Assembly: GCF_050402865.1 (NCBI RefSeq)
Contig: NZ_BAABMF010000015.1
Coordinates: forward strand, 58,326 to 122,325
Length of the DNA stretch: 64,000 bases
Direction: 5' to 3'
From: Clostridium_AF sediminicola
GTDB taxonomy: Bacteria > Bacillota > Clostridia > Clostridiales > Clostridiaceae
In this document: one piece after another, positions 6,518-16,120 of the stretch
How positions within the stretch are numbered: position 1 is the stretch's first letter
Layout of the letters: each line of letters starts with the position of its first letter
The notes under the pieces: model-generated
Databases searched by the model: none
What the model was told of the DNA's origin: nothing
Seen by the model: only the letters and a program-made list of their open reading frames with translations
Program-made: the position numbers and the translations under genes

Positions 6518-9346
6518 ATGTTTAATTTTTTCAGAAAAAGTATAGCAAGGAAATTGAGTGTTACCATTGCAATCATAGTGTTTATAATATTTTTAGTAAC
6601 TGGATTTTTAATATACAACAATACAAGAACTAGGTTAGTAGATGATATAAAAGAACTAATATCATTAAAATCTAATATGGTAGTTAAAGATGTTGCTAGT
6701 ATATTTGAAGAAGTTAAAATCATATCTAATCAAGCAATATCAAATAGTGAAATATCAGGGTACTTAAAAGACGTTCAAAATAGAGAGGATATTAAAACAC
6801 ATCCATCATTTGAATTTGTTGTGAAAACTCTTAGTAACATTAAACAAAAAAATTTAGAGGATTCAGAAGGTACTATATCTGGTGCTTGGATAGCTAACTA
6901 TGAAGGAAATTTTTTCTTAGGTGCAGAAGGAGATGTATCTGATGAGAAATACGATGTAAAAACAAGACCGTGGTATTCTATAGCAAACGCTGCAGATGGG
7001 GTTGCATTTACATCACCTTATGAATATAATGGCAAATTATCTCTTTCAGGGGTACAAGCAGTAAGGGATAATAATAAAGAAGTTGGAATGGTAAGTATTG
7101 AAATATCTTTAGACAGCATTCCAGGGCTTATGGAAGAGCATAAAATAGGCAAAAAGGGTAAAAATATTTTAGTATCTTCAGATGGTACATACATATATAC
7201 AGATGATAAGAAAAAAGTAATAAAAGAAAAGGCAACTGATGATCCAATTTTAAAGGAATATGTAACAGCAGCATTAAATGGAGGAAGTGATGTCAAAAAG
7301 GTAAAGTATAATGGAATCAATTATTATTTAGCCTATGAACCAATAGATATTAATGGTTGGGCAATCATATCTTTAATAAATGAAGCTGAGATGATGGCTC
7401 CAATAAAGGGTGCAATTTGGGCATTAATTGTTACATTTGTATTGGGATGTATAGCATTGATTACTTTAAGCTATTTTGCAATATCTAAAAATATTAAACC
7501 AATTAGAAATTTAGTGGAAGCTTCTAATAAGATTGCAGTTGGAGATATTGATGTAAGTGTCAAGTCCGCGTCTAAAGATGAAATAGGGGTACTCTCTAAT
7601 GCTTTTGAAAAAATGGTTGTAAATGTTAAACAATATGCATATGCTATTGAAAAAATAGCTGCTGGAGATCTTTCTATAGAAGTAAAACCTAGTTCTCAAA
7701 AAGATGTACTTGGGAATAGCATAAAGTCAGTTGTAGAAACATTGAGAAATCTTATTTATGAAACTGAAACACTGACTCATGCTGCTGTTGAAGGAAAATT
7801 TGAAATGCGTGGAAATATTAATAAGTTTAATGGTGGATATAAAGAAATTGTTGAGGGCATTAACGGAACTTTAGATACAGTGGTAGAAAAAATTTATTGG
7901 TATGAAGGTATTCTTGATTCAATACCTAACCCAATATCAGTAACTGATTTAGACATGAATTGGACATTTATGAATAAAGCATTAATAAAACACCTTGATG
8001 TAAATAGAGAAGATGTAATTGGAAAGCATTGTTCTAATTGGAATGCAGATATATGTAATACTGAAAAGTGTTCGATTGCAAGATTAAAAAATAACTTTGA
8101 TAAAACTAGATTTGATCAAAATGATAATAACTATATTGCAGCTATGTCTTATTTATACAATAAAGCTGGTGATAAAACTGGTCATGTAGAAGTCGTATTA
8201 GATATTACTGAAGAACATAGAAAGAAAAATTATCAAAAAACAGAAGTTGAAAGACTTGCACATAATCTTGATTTACTTTCAGAAGGAAATTTAACTCTTA
8301 ATTTTAATGTTGCAGAGGCAGATAAATATACTGAAGAAGATAGAGAAAATTTTGTAAAGATAAACGATTCTTTCAAAGCAGCTATAGAGAGTATATCTAC
8401 TAATGTAGGAGAAGTATCTAAAATACTATCAGAAATATCTGATGGAAATTTAGATGTTGAAACTACTGTAGAATATAAAGGAGATTTTACAGAGATAGAA
8501 ACTTCTTTAAATAATATAATTAACTCTCTAAATGGAATTTTATTAGACATAAATATTGCTGCAGATCAAGTGGCATCTGGATCAAATCAAGTATCTGATT
8601 CAAGTATGTCTTTATCACAAGGAGCAACAGAACAAGCAAGTTCCGTTGAACAACTAACAGCTTCCATCGAAGAAATCGCTTCGCAGATAAAACAAAATGC
8701 ACAAAATGCACAAAATGCTAAAGAAATTACGGAGGAAGCAAAAGTTAATGCTACATTAGGTAACACAGAAATGGAGAAAATGTTACAATCAATGGCTGAA
8801 ATTAATAAATCTTCAAATAATATTTCTAAGATTATTAAAGTCATAGATGAAATTGCTTTTCAAACAAATATATTAGCTCTTAATGCAGCAGTAGAGGCAG
8901 CAAGAGCAGGAGAACATGGGAAGGGATTTGCAGTAGTTGCCGAGGAAGTAAGAAATCTTGCATCACGTTCAGCTAATGCAGCAAAAGAAACGACAGCATT
9001 GATTGAAGGTTCTATTAATAAAGTTCAAGAGGGAACTAAAATTGCTTACAATACAGCAGAGGCTCTTAATAAAATAGTTGAAGGAGCTTCAAAAGCTGCT
9101 GATTTAGTAGGAAATATTGCAATAGCGTCTAATGAACAAGCTGTTGGAGTAAATCAAATAAATGGTGGTATAAATCAAATAGCAAATGTTGTACAAACTA
9201 CTTCAGCAACATCAGAAGAAACGGCTTCTGCTAGTGAAGAACTCTCAAGTCAAGCAGAAATGCTGAAAAATCAAGTGGGGAATTTTATATTAAAAGAAAA
9301 AAACAAAACAATCATTAACAAGGAAATTGAAAATTCAAATTATTAA
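6518..9346 (+). CDS. methyl-accepting chemotaxis protein with Cache and PAS domains
   Basis: This 942-residue chemoreceptor has a transmembrane helix at about 14-34, an extracellular Cache-type sensor (about 38-290; WYSIANAADGVAFTSPYEYN is typical of dCache), a second helix (about 296-320) and a HAMP domain. It then has further HAMP-like linkers, a cytoplasmic PAS domain (about 455-570) and the signalling tip with EIAFQTNILALNAAVEAARA. The PAS carries three close cysteines (505, 513, 518), which could bind a metal or haem or sense redox; this is inference. AAGGGGAGG precedes the ATG. It is monocistronic between its own promoter and a terminator. Confidence 0.92.
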   Translation: MFNFFRKSIARKLSVTIAIIVFIIFLVTGFLIYNNTRTRLVDDIKELISLKSNMVVKDVASIFEEVKIISNQAISNSEISGYLKDVQNREDIKTHPSFEFVVKTLSNIKQKNLEDSEGTISGAWIANYEGNFFLGAEGDVSDEKYDVKTRPWYSIANAADGVAFTSPYEYNGKLSLSGVQAVRDNNKEVGMVSIEISLDSIPGLMEEHKIGKKGKNILVSSDGTYIYTDDKKKVIKEKATDDPILKEYVTAALNGGSDVKKVKYNGINYYLAYEPIDINGWAIISLINEAEMMAPIKGAIWALIVTFVLGCIALITLSYFAISKNIKPIRNLVEASNKIAVGDIDVSVKSASKDEIGVLSNAFEKMVVNVKQYAYAIEKIAAGDLSIEVKPSSQKDVLGNSIKSVVETLRNLIYETETLTHAAVEGKFEMRGNINKFNGGYKEIVEGINGTLDTVVEKIYWYEGILDSIPNPISVTDLDMNWTFMNKALIKHLDVNREDVIGKHCSNWNADICNTEKCSIARLKNNFDKTRFDQNDNNYIAAMSYLYNKAGDKTGHVEVVLDITEEHRKKNYQKTEVERLAHNLDLLSEGNLTLNFNVAEADKYTEEDRENFVKINDSFKAAIESISTNVGEVSKILSEISDGNLDVETTVEYKGDFTEIETSLNNIINSLNGILLDINIAADQVASGSNQVSDSSMSLSQGATEQASSVEQLTASIEEIASQIKQNAQNAQNAKEITEEAKVNATLGNTEMEKMLQSMAEINKSSNNISKIIKVIDEIAFQTNILALNAAVEAARAGEHGKGFAVVAEEVRNLASRSANAAKETTALIEGSINKVQEGTKIAYNTAEALNKIVEGASKAADLVGNIAIASNEQAVGVNQINGGINQIANVVQTTSATSEETASASEELSSQAEMLKNQVGNFILKEKNKTIINKEIENSNY

Positions 9347-9410
9347 AAATTCTAGATAATTAATTTAAATTCATGTAATTTGTAAAGGAAAGCTAAGTTT
9401 TACTCTAGAA

Positions 9411-9452
9411 AATGAATGTTAAAATTATAAGGTTTTTAACATTCATTTTCTT
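9411..9452. terminator. terminator between convergent genes
   Basis: Arms AATGAATGTTAAAA (9411-9424) and TTTTAACATTCATT (9434-9447) pair perfectly and are followed by TTCTT. It serves the chemoreceptor gene and possibly also the minus-strand redoxin. Confidence 0.75.
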
Positions 9453-9512
9453 GAAAGTTAATTACACGATTTAGTCTAGCTTGACTTGAAAATTACATAT
9501 ATGATTTACCTG

Positions 9513-10139
9513 CTAATCTTGTTCCAATAATGACATTCTTTTTAAAATTGCACTTTTATATGCTTCTGCGCTACGGGCTCCAAAGTGTGGCTCACCAACA
9601 ACTTTACCATTACTATCTACAAAAATTGTAGTGGGGAAAACAGTTGTATTGTCTGTTAATACCTCTTTAAGTACTTTGTCGGGGATGAGTGTTAAGAAAT
9701 TCGCTCCAGCATCTTTCATTACTTTATTGGCAAACTTAACTGTACTCTTATCTATGGCTTTCTTTTCAGTAGAAGTATCAACACAAATTGAAATGATGTT
9801 GCTACCTTCGGGACGTGTATTGTATAGTTTGGCGATATCAGGCATTTCTGCAATGCATGGACTACAGCCAGTATACCAAAGGTTTATCATAGTTATTTTG
9901 TAGTCTTTAAAATAGTCTGAGCTGATTTTCTCGCCAGTGATAGCAGTAGTATTAAAACCTGTTAAATTCTTATTAGCATAAAGTGAAATTTGTTCTACGT
10001 TTTGTTTTGTTTCTTCCTCTTCAGTTAGTATAATTGGATCACTAGGTCCTCCACTGATTACTAAAAATGCAAATCCTATAAGTATGATTATAAAAACAAC
10101 ACCTAATCCTTTTAAAAGACCTGAAATAACTTTTTTCAT
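9513..10139 (-). CDS. membrane-anchored TlpA-like thiol-disulfide oxidoreductase
   Basis: This 208-residue protein has an N-terminal membrane anchor (about 10-29) and an extracytoplasmic thioredoxin fold. The active site is CSPC (Cys92, Cys95) in the family context NLWYTGCSPCIAEMPD, with the usual cis-proline in FPTTIFVD. TlpA/ResA-like proteins reduce or shuffle disulfides on exported proteins or on apocytochrome. No cytochrome or ccd-type gene is nearby, so the partner is unknown. Translation starts at ATG 10139 behind AAAGAGGCGATA. It stands alone and runs convergent with the chemoreceptor. Confidence 0.87.
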   Translation of the reverse strand: MKKVISGLLKGLGVVFIIILIGFAFLVISGGPSDPIILTEEEETKQNVEQISLYANKNLTGFNTTAITGEKISSDYFKDYKITMINLWYTGCSPCIAEMPDIAKLYNTRPEGSNIISICVDTSTEKKAIDKSTVKFANKVMKDAGANFLTLIPDKVLKEVLTDNTTVFPTTIFVDSNGKVVGEPHFGARSAEAYKSAILKRMSLLEQD

Positions 10140-10280
10140 ATTATCGCCTCTTTCTTTACTTTTTTACACTTATATATTTCTATTTTAATTTTACTACTAT
10201 CAAAAAAACTAACCATAGATGTTTCTTACATTACTCTTACAATTTTGCAAGATAAATTGTTAAAGTATTAAAAGGGCTTA

Positions 10281-10316
10281 AAATATAAAAACAGCTTATT
10301 TTTAAGTAAGCTGCTT
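10281..10316 (-). terminator. Rho-independent terminator (minus strand)
   Basis: On the minus strand, a CAGCTTA / TAAGCTG stem is followed by TTTTTATATTTT. It ends the transcript of the small gene at 10353-10517. Confidence 0.75.
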
Positions 10317-10352
10317 TATGATAAGTTGTTTTGTGAGTTGCAATTATAAATA

Positions 10353-10517
10353 TTACCCTTGATTATTAATGTGTGGACTTTGGGTTCCTTCTCTTTTTAA
10401 GGAATGTCTTTTCATAGTTCTATTATTATTTTTGCCTTCTTCACTAGCTAAAGAAACTTGATGATTACACTTTTCCATTCTTACTTCCTTTTTATCTATT
10501 TGACTATCTTTAGGCAT
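10353..10517 (-). CDS. small hydrophilic protein (54 aa), unknown
   Basis: I do not recognise this protein. It starts MPKDSQIDKKEVRMEKCNHQ and is rich in Lys, Asn and Arg, with a single Cys-Asn-His, and no signal peptide or membrane segment. The start at 10517 is chosen because AGAGGAGG stands 7 bases upstream; the longer open frame to 10658 begins with low-complexity Asn codons and has no ribosome site. A terminator follows. It could be a small regulator or spore-associated peptide, but nothing in the sequence decides this. Confidence 0.55.
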   Translation of the reverse strand: MPKDSQIDKKEVRMEKCNHQVSLASEEGKNNNRTMKRHSLKREGTQSPHINNQG

Positions 10518-10700
10518 ATTATTTCCTCCTCTATATTTTGTGAAATTATCATAAATAATATTGTTATTATTATTCATAGATGTGTAATAAATTATTCTGT
10601 TTCTATTGAGAAAACGAGAAGTATGATTTTTTTTAGAGTTCATTCCAATTAGTTTCAATTCTTCATATTATAATTATATAAGTTTTAGGAGGAGTTAATT

Positions 10701-10949
10701 GTGAAGGTAATCAAAAGAAATGGAAGTATTCAGAATTTTAATAAGAATAAAATCAAGTCAGCCATAAGAGGTGCATCTGATGATTCTAAAGAATGTTTTA
10801 ATGTGTCAGATATCAAAAATATAACCGTTTGTATTTTGAAAGCTATTGGAGATAAAGAAATAATTAAAAGTTCAGAAATTGGTGAAATTATTGTAAGAGT
10901 TCTAAAAGATTTTGGGTTTAAAAAAACAGCTAAATTATTTGAAGAATAG
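10701..10949 (+). CDS. free-standing ATP-cone domain protein
   Basis: The 82 residues are one ATP-cone domain, the nucleotide-sensing module otherwise found at the N-terminus of ribonucleotide reductases and in NrdR. MKVIKRNGSIQNFNKNKI is the typical opening (V-x-K-R-x-G-x-x-x-x-F), followed by the helical segment ending KTAKLFEE. NrdR's zinc ribbon is missing, and no reductase gene is adjacent. It starts with GTG behind TAGGAGGAG, and is monocistronic with a strong terminator. It may sense ATP/dATP and act on a partner elsewhere; this is inference. Confidence 0.8.
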   Translation: MKVIKRNGSIQNFNKNKIKSAIRGASDDSKECFNVSDIKNITVCILKAIGDKEIIKSSEIGEIIVRVLKDFGFKKTAKLFEE

Positions 10950-10957
10950 TAAGTAAG

Positions 10958-11001
10958 GGACTGTCTCAGAATAAAAAACTGAGGTAGTCTCAGTTTTTTT
11001 T
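10958..11001. terminator. bidirectional terminator
   Basis: GACTGTCTCAG pairs with CTGAGGTAGTC (one mismatch) and is followed by eight T. On the minus strand an inner CTGAG...CTCAG hairpin is followed by TTTTTTATT, so it can also end the AraC gene that stops at 11005. Confidence 0.85.
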
Positions 11002-11004
11002 GTA

Positions 11005-11856
11005 TTATGAACCGTACCCAATTTTCTTCTTATATTGGCTAGGTGACAATCCTGTGATTTTCTTGAAAGCTTTGTAGAAGTTTGAATAGTCCCTAAACCC
11101 TACAGTCATAGAAAGTTGGTTAATAGGTATATCTTTTAAAATAAGTTCCTTAGCTTTCATAATTCTCTTATAGGTTAAATATTCTATCAAAGTGAAGCCA
11201 GTATTTTCTTTAAAATAGTGACTAAGATAATACTTATTAAGATAGAATTTTTCTTGGAGTAAATCAAGGGTGATTTTAGAGCTAAGATTTTTATTTATAT
11301 AATTTAGTATATTTGACGTTAATCCATCATCTAGAATAAAATTAGGGCTTATCTCTTGCTCTGAATAGAGTTTATTCAAAACTATAAGTAGTTGGATAAT
11401 GTATGTTTTTACCAATAGCTGATTTTCAGTAGTGTTAACTTTAGTACATTCTTCAACTTTGGTTAATATATAATCAATTTCTTTTAAAGTTTTATCATTT
11501 CCTTTAAGTAAATTATTGTGGCCTAATTTTCTGTTTTCAAAACAGGATAATAAATTATATTTAGTAAAGTCAAAAATACTTAGAATTTCAGGTTTGAAGT
11601 GAAGAACTTTTCTTTCATATACAGTATCAGAATTAATAAATAGCCTGTGAAGTTCTTTAGTGTTAATTATTAAAATATCATTTTTTACAAGAGAGTAGCA
11701 AGTTCCTTCTATATACGATGTCGCCCCTCCTGAAATTAGGAAATATATTTCATAGCCATCATGTAAATGGGTGGAATATTCAAAAGGAGCTTTATCTATA
11801 CTATGATGGAACCACAAATTATTATTAATAAGTTGCATTGAAGAATAGTTTATCAT
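11005..11856 (-). CDS. AraC-family regulator, likely of the glucuronate operon
   Basis: This 283-residue regulator has an N-terminal cupin-like ligand domain (about 20-90; THLHDGYEIYFLISG resembles the AraC binding barrel) and a C-terminal double helix-turn-helix (about 180-280) ending with the signature GFRDYSNFYKAFKKITGLSP. It is divergent from uxaC with 131 bases between the start codons, so control of the uxaC-uxuA-uxuB operon is likely. Hexuronate operons are more often controlled by GntR or LacI types. The inducer is presumably a uronate or a product of it. Confidence 0.85.
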   Translation of the reverse strand: MINYSSMQLINNNLWFHHSIDKAPFEYSTHLHDGYEIYFLISGGATSYIEGTCYSLVKNDILIINTKELHRLFINSDTVYERKVLHFKPEILSIFDFTKYNLLSCFENRKLGHNNLLKGNDKTLKEIDYILTKVEECTKVNTTENQLLVKTYIIQLLIVLNKLYSEQEISPNFILDDGLTSNILNYINKNLSSKITLDLLQEKFYLNKYYLSHYFKENTGFTLIEYLTYKRIMKAKELILKDIPINQLSMTVGFRDYSNFYKAFKKITGLSPSQYKKKIGYGS

Positions 11857-11916
11857 GAAATCACCCTCACTTCTTATAGATATAAATAAAATTTATCATG
11901 TATATATTATACAGCA

Positions 11917-11942
11917 ATATTTGCAATGTTTTAAACAAATAT
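11917..11942. promoter_or_regulatory. inverted repeat in the araC-uxaC divergent region
   Basis: ATATTTG (11917-11923) and CAAATAT (11936-11942) form a 7-bp inverted repeat with a 12-base spacer, about 45 bases before uxaC. It is a candidate operator. In such AT-rich DNA a repeat of this size can arise by chance. Confidence 0.3.
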
Positions 11943-11987
11943 ATCAAAGTTTTTTATGTTACCATTTTTATAAGAGGTGATATTGAA

Positions 11988-13394
11988 ATGAATAAATTTA
12001 TGAATGAAAATTTCTTGTTGAATAGTAATAAAGCAATTGAATTATTCAAAAAATACGCTGAGGATATGCCGATATTTGATTATCATTGCCACTTAGATCC
12101 TAAAGATATATGGGAAGATAAAAAGTTTAGTAATATAACTGAAGCTTGGCTATATGGTGATCATTATAAATGGAGAGCTATGAGAAGCAATGGCATTACG
12201 GAGGATTATATAACGGGTAACAGAACTGATTTCGAAAAGTTTGAAGCCTGGGCTAAGACTATGCCATACCTGATAGGAAATCCTTTATATAGTTGGACTC
12301 ATTTAGAATTACAAAGATATTTCAATATTCAGGATATACTTTGCGAAGAAAATGCTAAGGCTATATGGGAGAAGGCCAATGAGGTTTTAGCAAAAGAAGA
12401 TTTCAGTGCTAGAGGTATTATCAAAAGATCAAAAGTAATAGGTATTTGCACTACAGATGATCCTACGGATACCCTTGAATATCATGAGAAAATTGCTACC
12501 CTTAATGATTTTGAAACAAAAGTTTTACCAACTTTTAGACCGGATAAAGCTTTAGAAATAAATAATCCTATGTTTAAGGATTGGGTATTAAAATTATCTG
12601 AGACTTGTGGTAGAGATATAAAGTCTTATGATGAATTACTTCATGAACTAGAAGAGAGAGCTAAATATTTTCATGAAAGAGGATGTAGACTATCAGATCA
12701 CTCATTAGGATATGTTTTCCATAAAGAAGGAACCTTAAGTGAAATTAAGGAAATATTTAGTAAAGCTTTAAACAATGAATATATTGATGTATTAGAAGAA
12801 GAAAAATATAAGACTTATACAATGAATGAACTTGGAAAAATCTATTCAAAATTAGGATGGACGATGCAACTACATTTAGGAGCTATGAGAAATAACAATA
12901 CTAAAATGTTTAATGCTTTAGGTGGAGATGCTGGTTTTGACTCTAATAATGATTATGCTATTGCAGAAAATTTATCTAAGCTACTTAATTCATTAGATGT
13001 ATGCAATTGTCTTCCAAAAACTATATTATATGCATTAAATCCTAAAGACAATTATGTTTTGGGTACAATGGCAGGTAATTTCCAAGGCGATGGAATTCCT
13101 GGCAAAATTCAATTTGGAACTGCATGGTGGTTTAATGATAATAAAGATGGTATGGAAAGTCAAATGAAGTCCCTTGCAAATGTTGGGGTTTTAGGAAGAT
13201 TTTTAGGTATGCTAACGGATTCAAGAAGCTTTCTTTCTTATACAAGACATGAGTATTTCAGAAGAATTTTATGTAATATGATTGGGGAATGGGTAGAGAA
13301 TGGAGAATTCCCTGACGATAACCCTACATTAGAAAGAATAATAAAAGGTATTTGCTTCAATAATGCAAAAGAATACTTTGGCGTAGAACTTTAA
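11988..13394 (+). CDS. uxaC: glucuronate isomerase
   Basis: It converts D-glucuronate to D-fructuronate, the first step of hexuronate breakdown, in the cytoplasm. It belongs to the amidohydrolase superfamily: the metal-binding HxH is His33-Cys-His35 in FDYHCHLDPKDIW, and the C-terminal SYTRHEYFRRILC segment is typical. At 468 residues it equals the usual family length. I chose ATG 11988 behind AGAGGTGAT; the open frame extends 30 codons upstream with a sequence unlike the family. uxuA and uxuB follow in the same operon. Confidence 0.95.
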   Translation: MNKFMNENFLLNSNKAIELFKKYAEDMPIFDYHCHLDPKDIWEDKKFSNITEAWLYGDHYKWRAMRSNGITEDYITGNRTDFEKFEAWAKTMPYLIGNPLYSWTHLELQRYFNIQDILCEENAKAIWEKANEVLAKEDFSARGIIKRSKVIGICTTDDPTDTLEYHEKIATLNDFETKVLPTFRPDKALEINNPMFKDWVLKLSETCGRDIKSYDELLHELEERAKYFHERGCRLSDHSLGYVFHKEGTLSEIKEIFSKALNNEYIDVLEEEKYKTYTMNELGKIYSKLGWTMQLHLGAMRNNNTKMFNALGGDAGFDSNNDYAIAENLSKLLNSLDVCNCLPKTILYALNPKDNYVLGTMAGNFQGDGIPGKIQFGTAWWFNDNKDGMESQMKSLANVGVLGRFLGMLTDSRSFLSYTRHEYFRRILCNMIGEWVENGEFPDDNPTLERIIKGICFNNAKEYFGVEL

Positions 13395-13425
13395 TAAAAA
13401 ATAGATTGGTAAGGAGATGATAAAA

Positions 13426-14502
13426 ATGAAAATGACTTGGCGATGGTATGGGGAAGGAAATGATGATATAACCCTAGATCATATAAGACAGATACCAGGC
13501 GTTATGGGAGCAGTATGGTCTCTTCATGACAAGGTTGCCGGTGAAGAATGGGAAATGGAAAGAATCCAGGAGGTAGCAGATCAGTTAGCGGCAAAGGGTC
13601 TTAGTCCTGCAGTTGTAGAAAGTGTAAATGTTCACGATGACATAAAGATGGGATTACCTTCAAGAGATAAATATATTGATATATATATAGATACAATAAG
13701 AAAGCTAGCTAAAGTAGGAGTTAAAGTAATATGTTATAACTTTATGCCTGTATTCGATTGGACTAGAACTGACCTTTATAAAGAAACAGAAGATGGTTCT
13801 AATGCTCTTTTCTATGAAAAGAATTTAGTCGAAGGAGTTTCTCCACAGTCTGTTGTAGATAGGATATTAGAAGGGGCTGGAGACAAGACAATGCCTGGGT
13901 GGGAACCAGAAAGACTTGCCCATCTTGAAAAATTATTTGAGGATTACAGTGGTATAACTGAAGACATACTTTTGGAGAATTTAAAGTATTTCCTTGAGAG
14001 AATTATACCAGTATGCGCGGAAGAGGATGTTAAAATGGCAATACACCCGGATGATCCACCATGGCCTATTTTTGGACTTCCAAGAATTATAAGAAGTAGA
14101 GACCATATTAAAAAGTTCTTAGACCTTGTGGATAGCCCGTATAATGGACTTACTTTATGTACTGGTTCTCTTGGTCCTAATCAGGATAATGACATACCAG
14201 CAATAATAAGAGAATTCGGAGATAGAATTCATTTTGCACATATTAGAAATGTTAAAGTTTTTGAAAATGGAGACTTTATAGAAACTTCCCATAGAGCTTG
14301 TGATGGAAGTGTGGATATAGTGGAAGTTGTTAAAGCTTATCATGAAATAGGATTTGAAGGATATGCTAGACCTGATCATGGAAGACATCTATGGGGAGAA
14401 GAAAAGGAGTGTAGACCAGGATATGGTCTATATGACAGAGCCTTAGGAGTAATGTATCTTCTAGGAATATGGGATACTCTTGAAAAGGAGAAAAACAAAT
14501 AA
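13426..14502 (+). CDS. uxuA: mannonate dehydratase
   Basis: It dehydrates D-mannonate to 2-keto-3-deoxy-D-gluconate, the third step of the pathway. It is a TIM-barrel protein opening MKMTWRWYGEGND, a UxuA signature, with metal-ligand regions HPDDPPWPIFGLPRI, the CTGSLG segment, HFAHIRNV and RPDHGRHLWGE. Length 358 residues, as expected. The start is taken at ATG 13426 since AAGGAG is 9 bases ahead, whereas ATG 13417 touches the ribosome site. Its stop overlaps the uxuB start (TAATG), so the two are translationally coupled. Confidence 0.95.
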   Translation: MKMTWRWYGEGNDDITLDHIRQIPGVMGAVWSLHDKVAGEEWEMERIQEVADQLAAKGLSPAVVESVNVHDDIKMGLPSRDKYIDIYIDTIRKLAKVGVKVICYNFMPVFDWTRTDLYKETEDGSNALFYEKNLVEGVSPQSVVDRILEGAGDKTMPGWEPERLAHLEKLFEDYSGITEDILLENLKYFLERIIPVCAEEDVKMAIHPDDPPWPIFGLPRIIRSRDHIKKFLDLVDSPYNGLTLCTGSLGPNQDNDIPAIIREFGDRIHFAHIRNVKVFENGDFIETSHRACDGSVDIVEVVKAYHEIGFEGYARPDHGRHLWGEEKECRPGYGLYDRALGVMYLLGIWDTLEKEKNK

Positions 14503-16103
14503 TGAGACTAAACTTAAACGAACTAAAAAATACTGGAGTATGGGAAAAAGCTAATATAGCTCTTCCAAAGTTTGATTATGAAAAAGTAAAAGCGAGTACT
14601 GAAGAAAATCCTACTTGGGTTCACTTTGGAGCTGGAAATATATTTAGAGGTTTTGTAGCAAAGGCACATCAAAATCTTCTTGATAAAGGCATGGCAGATA
14701 CAGGTATAATAGCTGTTGAAACCTTTGACTATGAAGTTATTGAAAAGGTATATGAACCTTGTGATAATTTAGCATTAGTTGTTCTTATGAATAGTGATGG
14801 TAGCTTTGATAAGACTGTTGTTGCAAGTATAGTAGAAGGTATAACTACTAAAATAGACAATGGAGACTATGAAAGCCTTGTAAAAGCTTTTGAAAATCCA
14901 AGTTTACAAATGGCTAGTTTTACAATTACTGAAAAGGGTTATGCCCTTAAGGATTTCTCAGGGGAGTTTTTATCATTTGTAAAAGCTGATCTTGAAAATG
15001 GTCCTAGTAAACCTACTCATGCTATGAGTGTTGTTACTGCTCTTGTATATAAGAGATATCTTAAAGGTGCATATCCAATGGCTCTTGTAAGTATGGATAA
15101 CTGTTCTCACAATGGTGATAAGGTTAAAGAAGCAGTTATTACTATTGCTAAGGAATGGCAAAAAAGAGGTTTTGTAGAAGAGGGGTTCGTTGATTATATC
15201 ACTGACGAGAAAAATATAACATTCCCACTATCTATGATAGATAAAATAACTCCAAGACCTGCAGATGCGGTAAAGGAAGTTTTAGAAAATGATGGTGTTG
15301 AGGATATTGATGTAGTGATAACTTCTAAAAACACTTATATGGCTCCTTTTGTAAATGCAGAAGTATGTGAGTATTTAGTAATAGAAGATAAATTTCCAAA
15401 TGGTAGACCTACACTCGAAGAGTCTGGAATTTTATTTACAGATAGAGAAACGGTTAATAATGTTGAAACTATGAAGGTAACAACTTGTCTAAATCCCCTT
15501 CATACTGCTTTAGCAGTAACTGGTTGTCTATTAGGACATAAACTAATAGCTGATGAGATGAAGGATGATACTCTTAAAAAACTAGTAGAGAAGATAGGAT
15601 ATGACGAAGGATTACCAGTGGTAATAGACCCTAAGATTTTAAGTCCTAAGAAGTTTATAGACGAGGTTGTAAATGAGAGATTTGCTAATCCTTATATACC
15701 AGATACACCTCAGAGAATAGCTACAGATACTTCTCAAAAGGTAGGAATAAGATTTGGGCAAACAATAAAATCTTATATTAAGGATAATAGTCTTAACCCT
15801 GCTAGTCTTGTGGGTATTCCACTTGCAATAGCTAGTTGGTGTAGATATTTGATGGGAATAAATGATGATGGTAAGGAAATAACTTTAAGTCCTGATCCTA
15901 TGCTAGATACCCTTAAAGAAACAATGGATAAAATAAATATGGGGGATACTACTGTAGACCTTAATGATATTCTATCTAATGAAGAAATTTTTGGTATCAA
16001 TCTGTATGAGATAGGTTTAGGTGATAAGATTGAAAACATATTTGTTAAGATGATAAAAGCACCAGGTGCTGTTAGAGCTACTATTGAAGAGTATCTTGTA
16101 TAA
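14502..16103 (+). CDS. uxuB: fructuronate reductase (mannitol dehydrogenase family)
   Basis: It reduces D-fructuronate to D-mannonate with NADH and so links UxaC and UxuA. The 533-residue sequence has the long-chain mannitol dehydrogenase layout: N-terminal Rossmann part with FGAGNIFRGF, then the catalytic domain with the SMDNCSHNGDK motif and the TPRPAD segment. It is encoded last in the operon although it acts second. The product, 2-keto-3-deoxygluconate, needs KdgK and KdgA, neither of which is in this window. A strong terminator follows. Confidence 0.93.
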   Translation: MRLNLNELKNTGVWEKANIALPKFDYEKVKASTEENPTWVHFGAGNIFRGFVAKAHQNLLDKGMADTGIIAVETFDYEVIEKVYEPCDNLALVVLMNSDGSFDKTVVASIVEGITTKIDNGDYESLVKAFENPSLQMASFTITEKGYALKDFSGEFLSFVKADLENGPSKPTHAMSVVTALVYKRYLKGAYPMALVSMDNCSHNGDKVKEAVITIAKEWQKRGFVEEGFVDYITDEKNITFPLSMIDKITPRPADAVKEVLENDGVEDIDVVITSKNTYMAPFVNAEVCEYLVIEDKFPNGRPTLEESGILFTDRETVNNVETMKVTTCLNPLHTALAVTGCLLGHKLIADEMKDDTLKKLVEKIGYDEGLPVVIDPKILSPKKFIDEVVNERFANPYIPDTPQRIATDTSQKVGIRFGQTIKSYIKDNSLNPASLVGIPLAIASWCRYLMGINDDGKEITLSPDPMLDTLKETMDKINMGDTTVDLNDILSNEEIFGINLYEIGLGDKIENIFVKMIKAPGAVRATIEEYLV

Positions 16104-16120
16104 ACTTAAATAGATATTAT

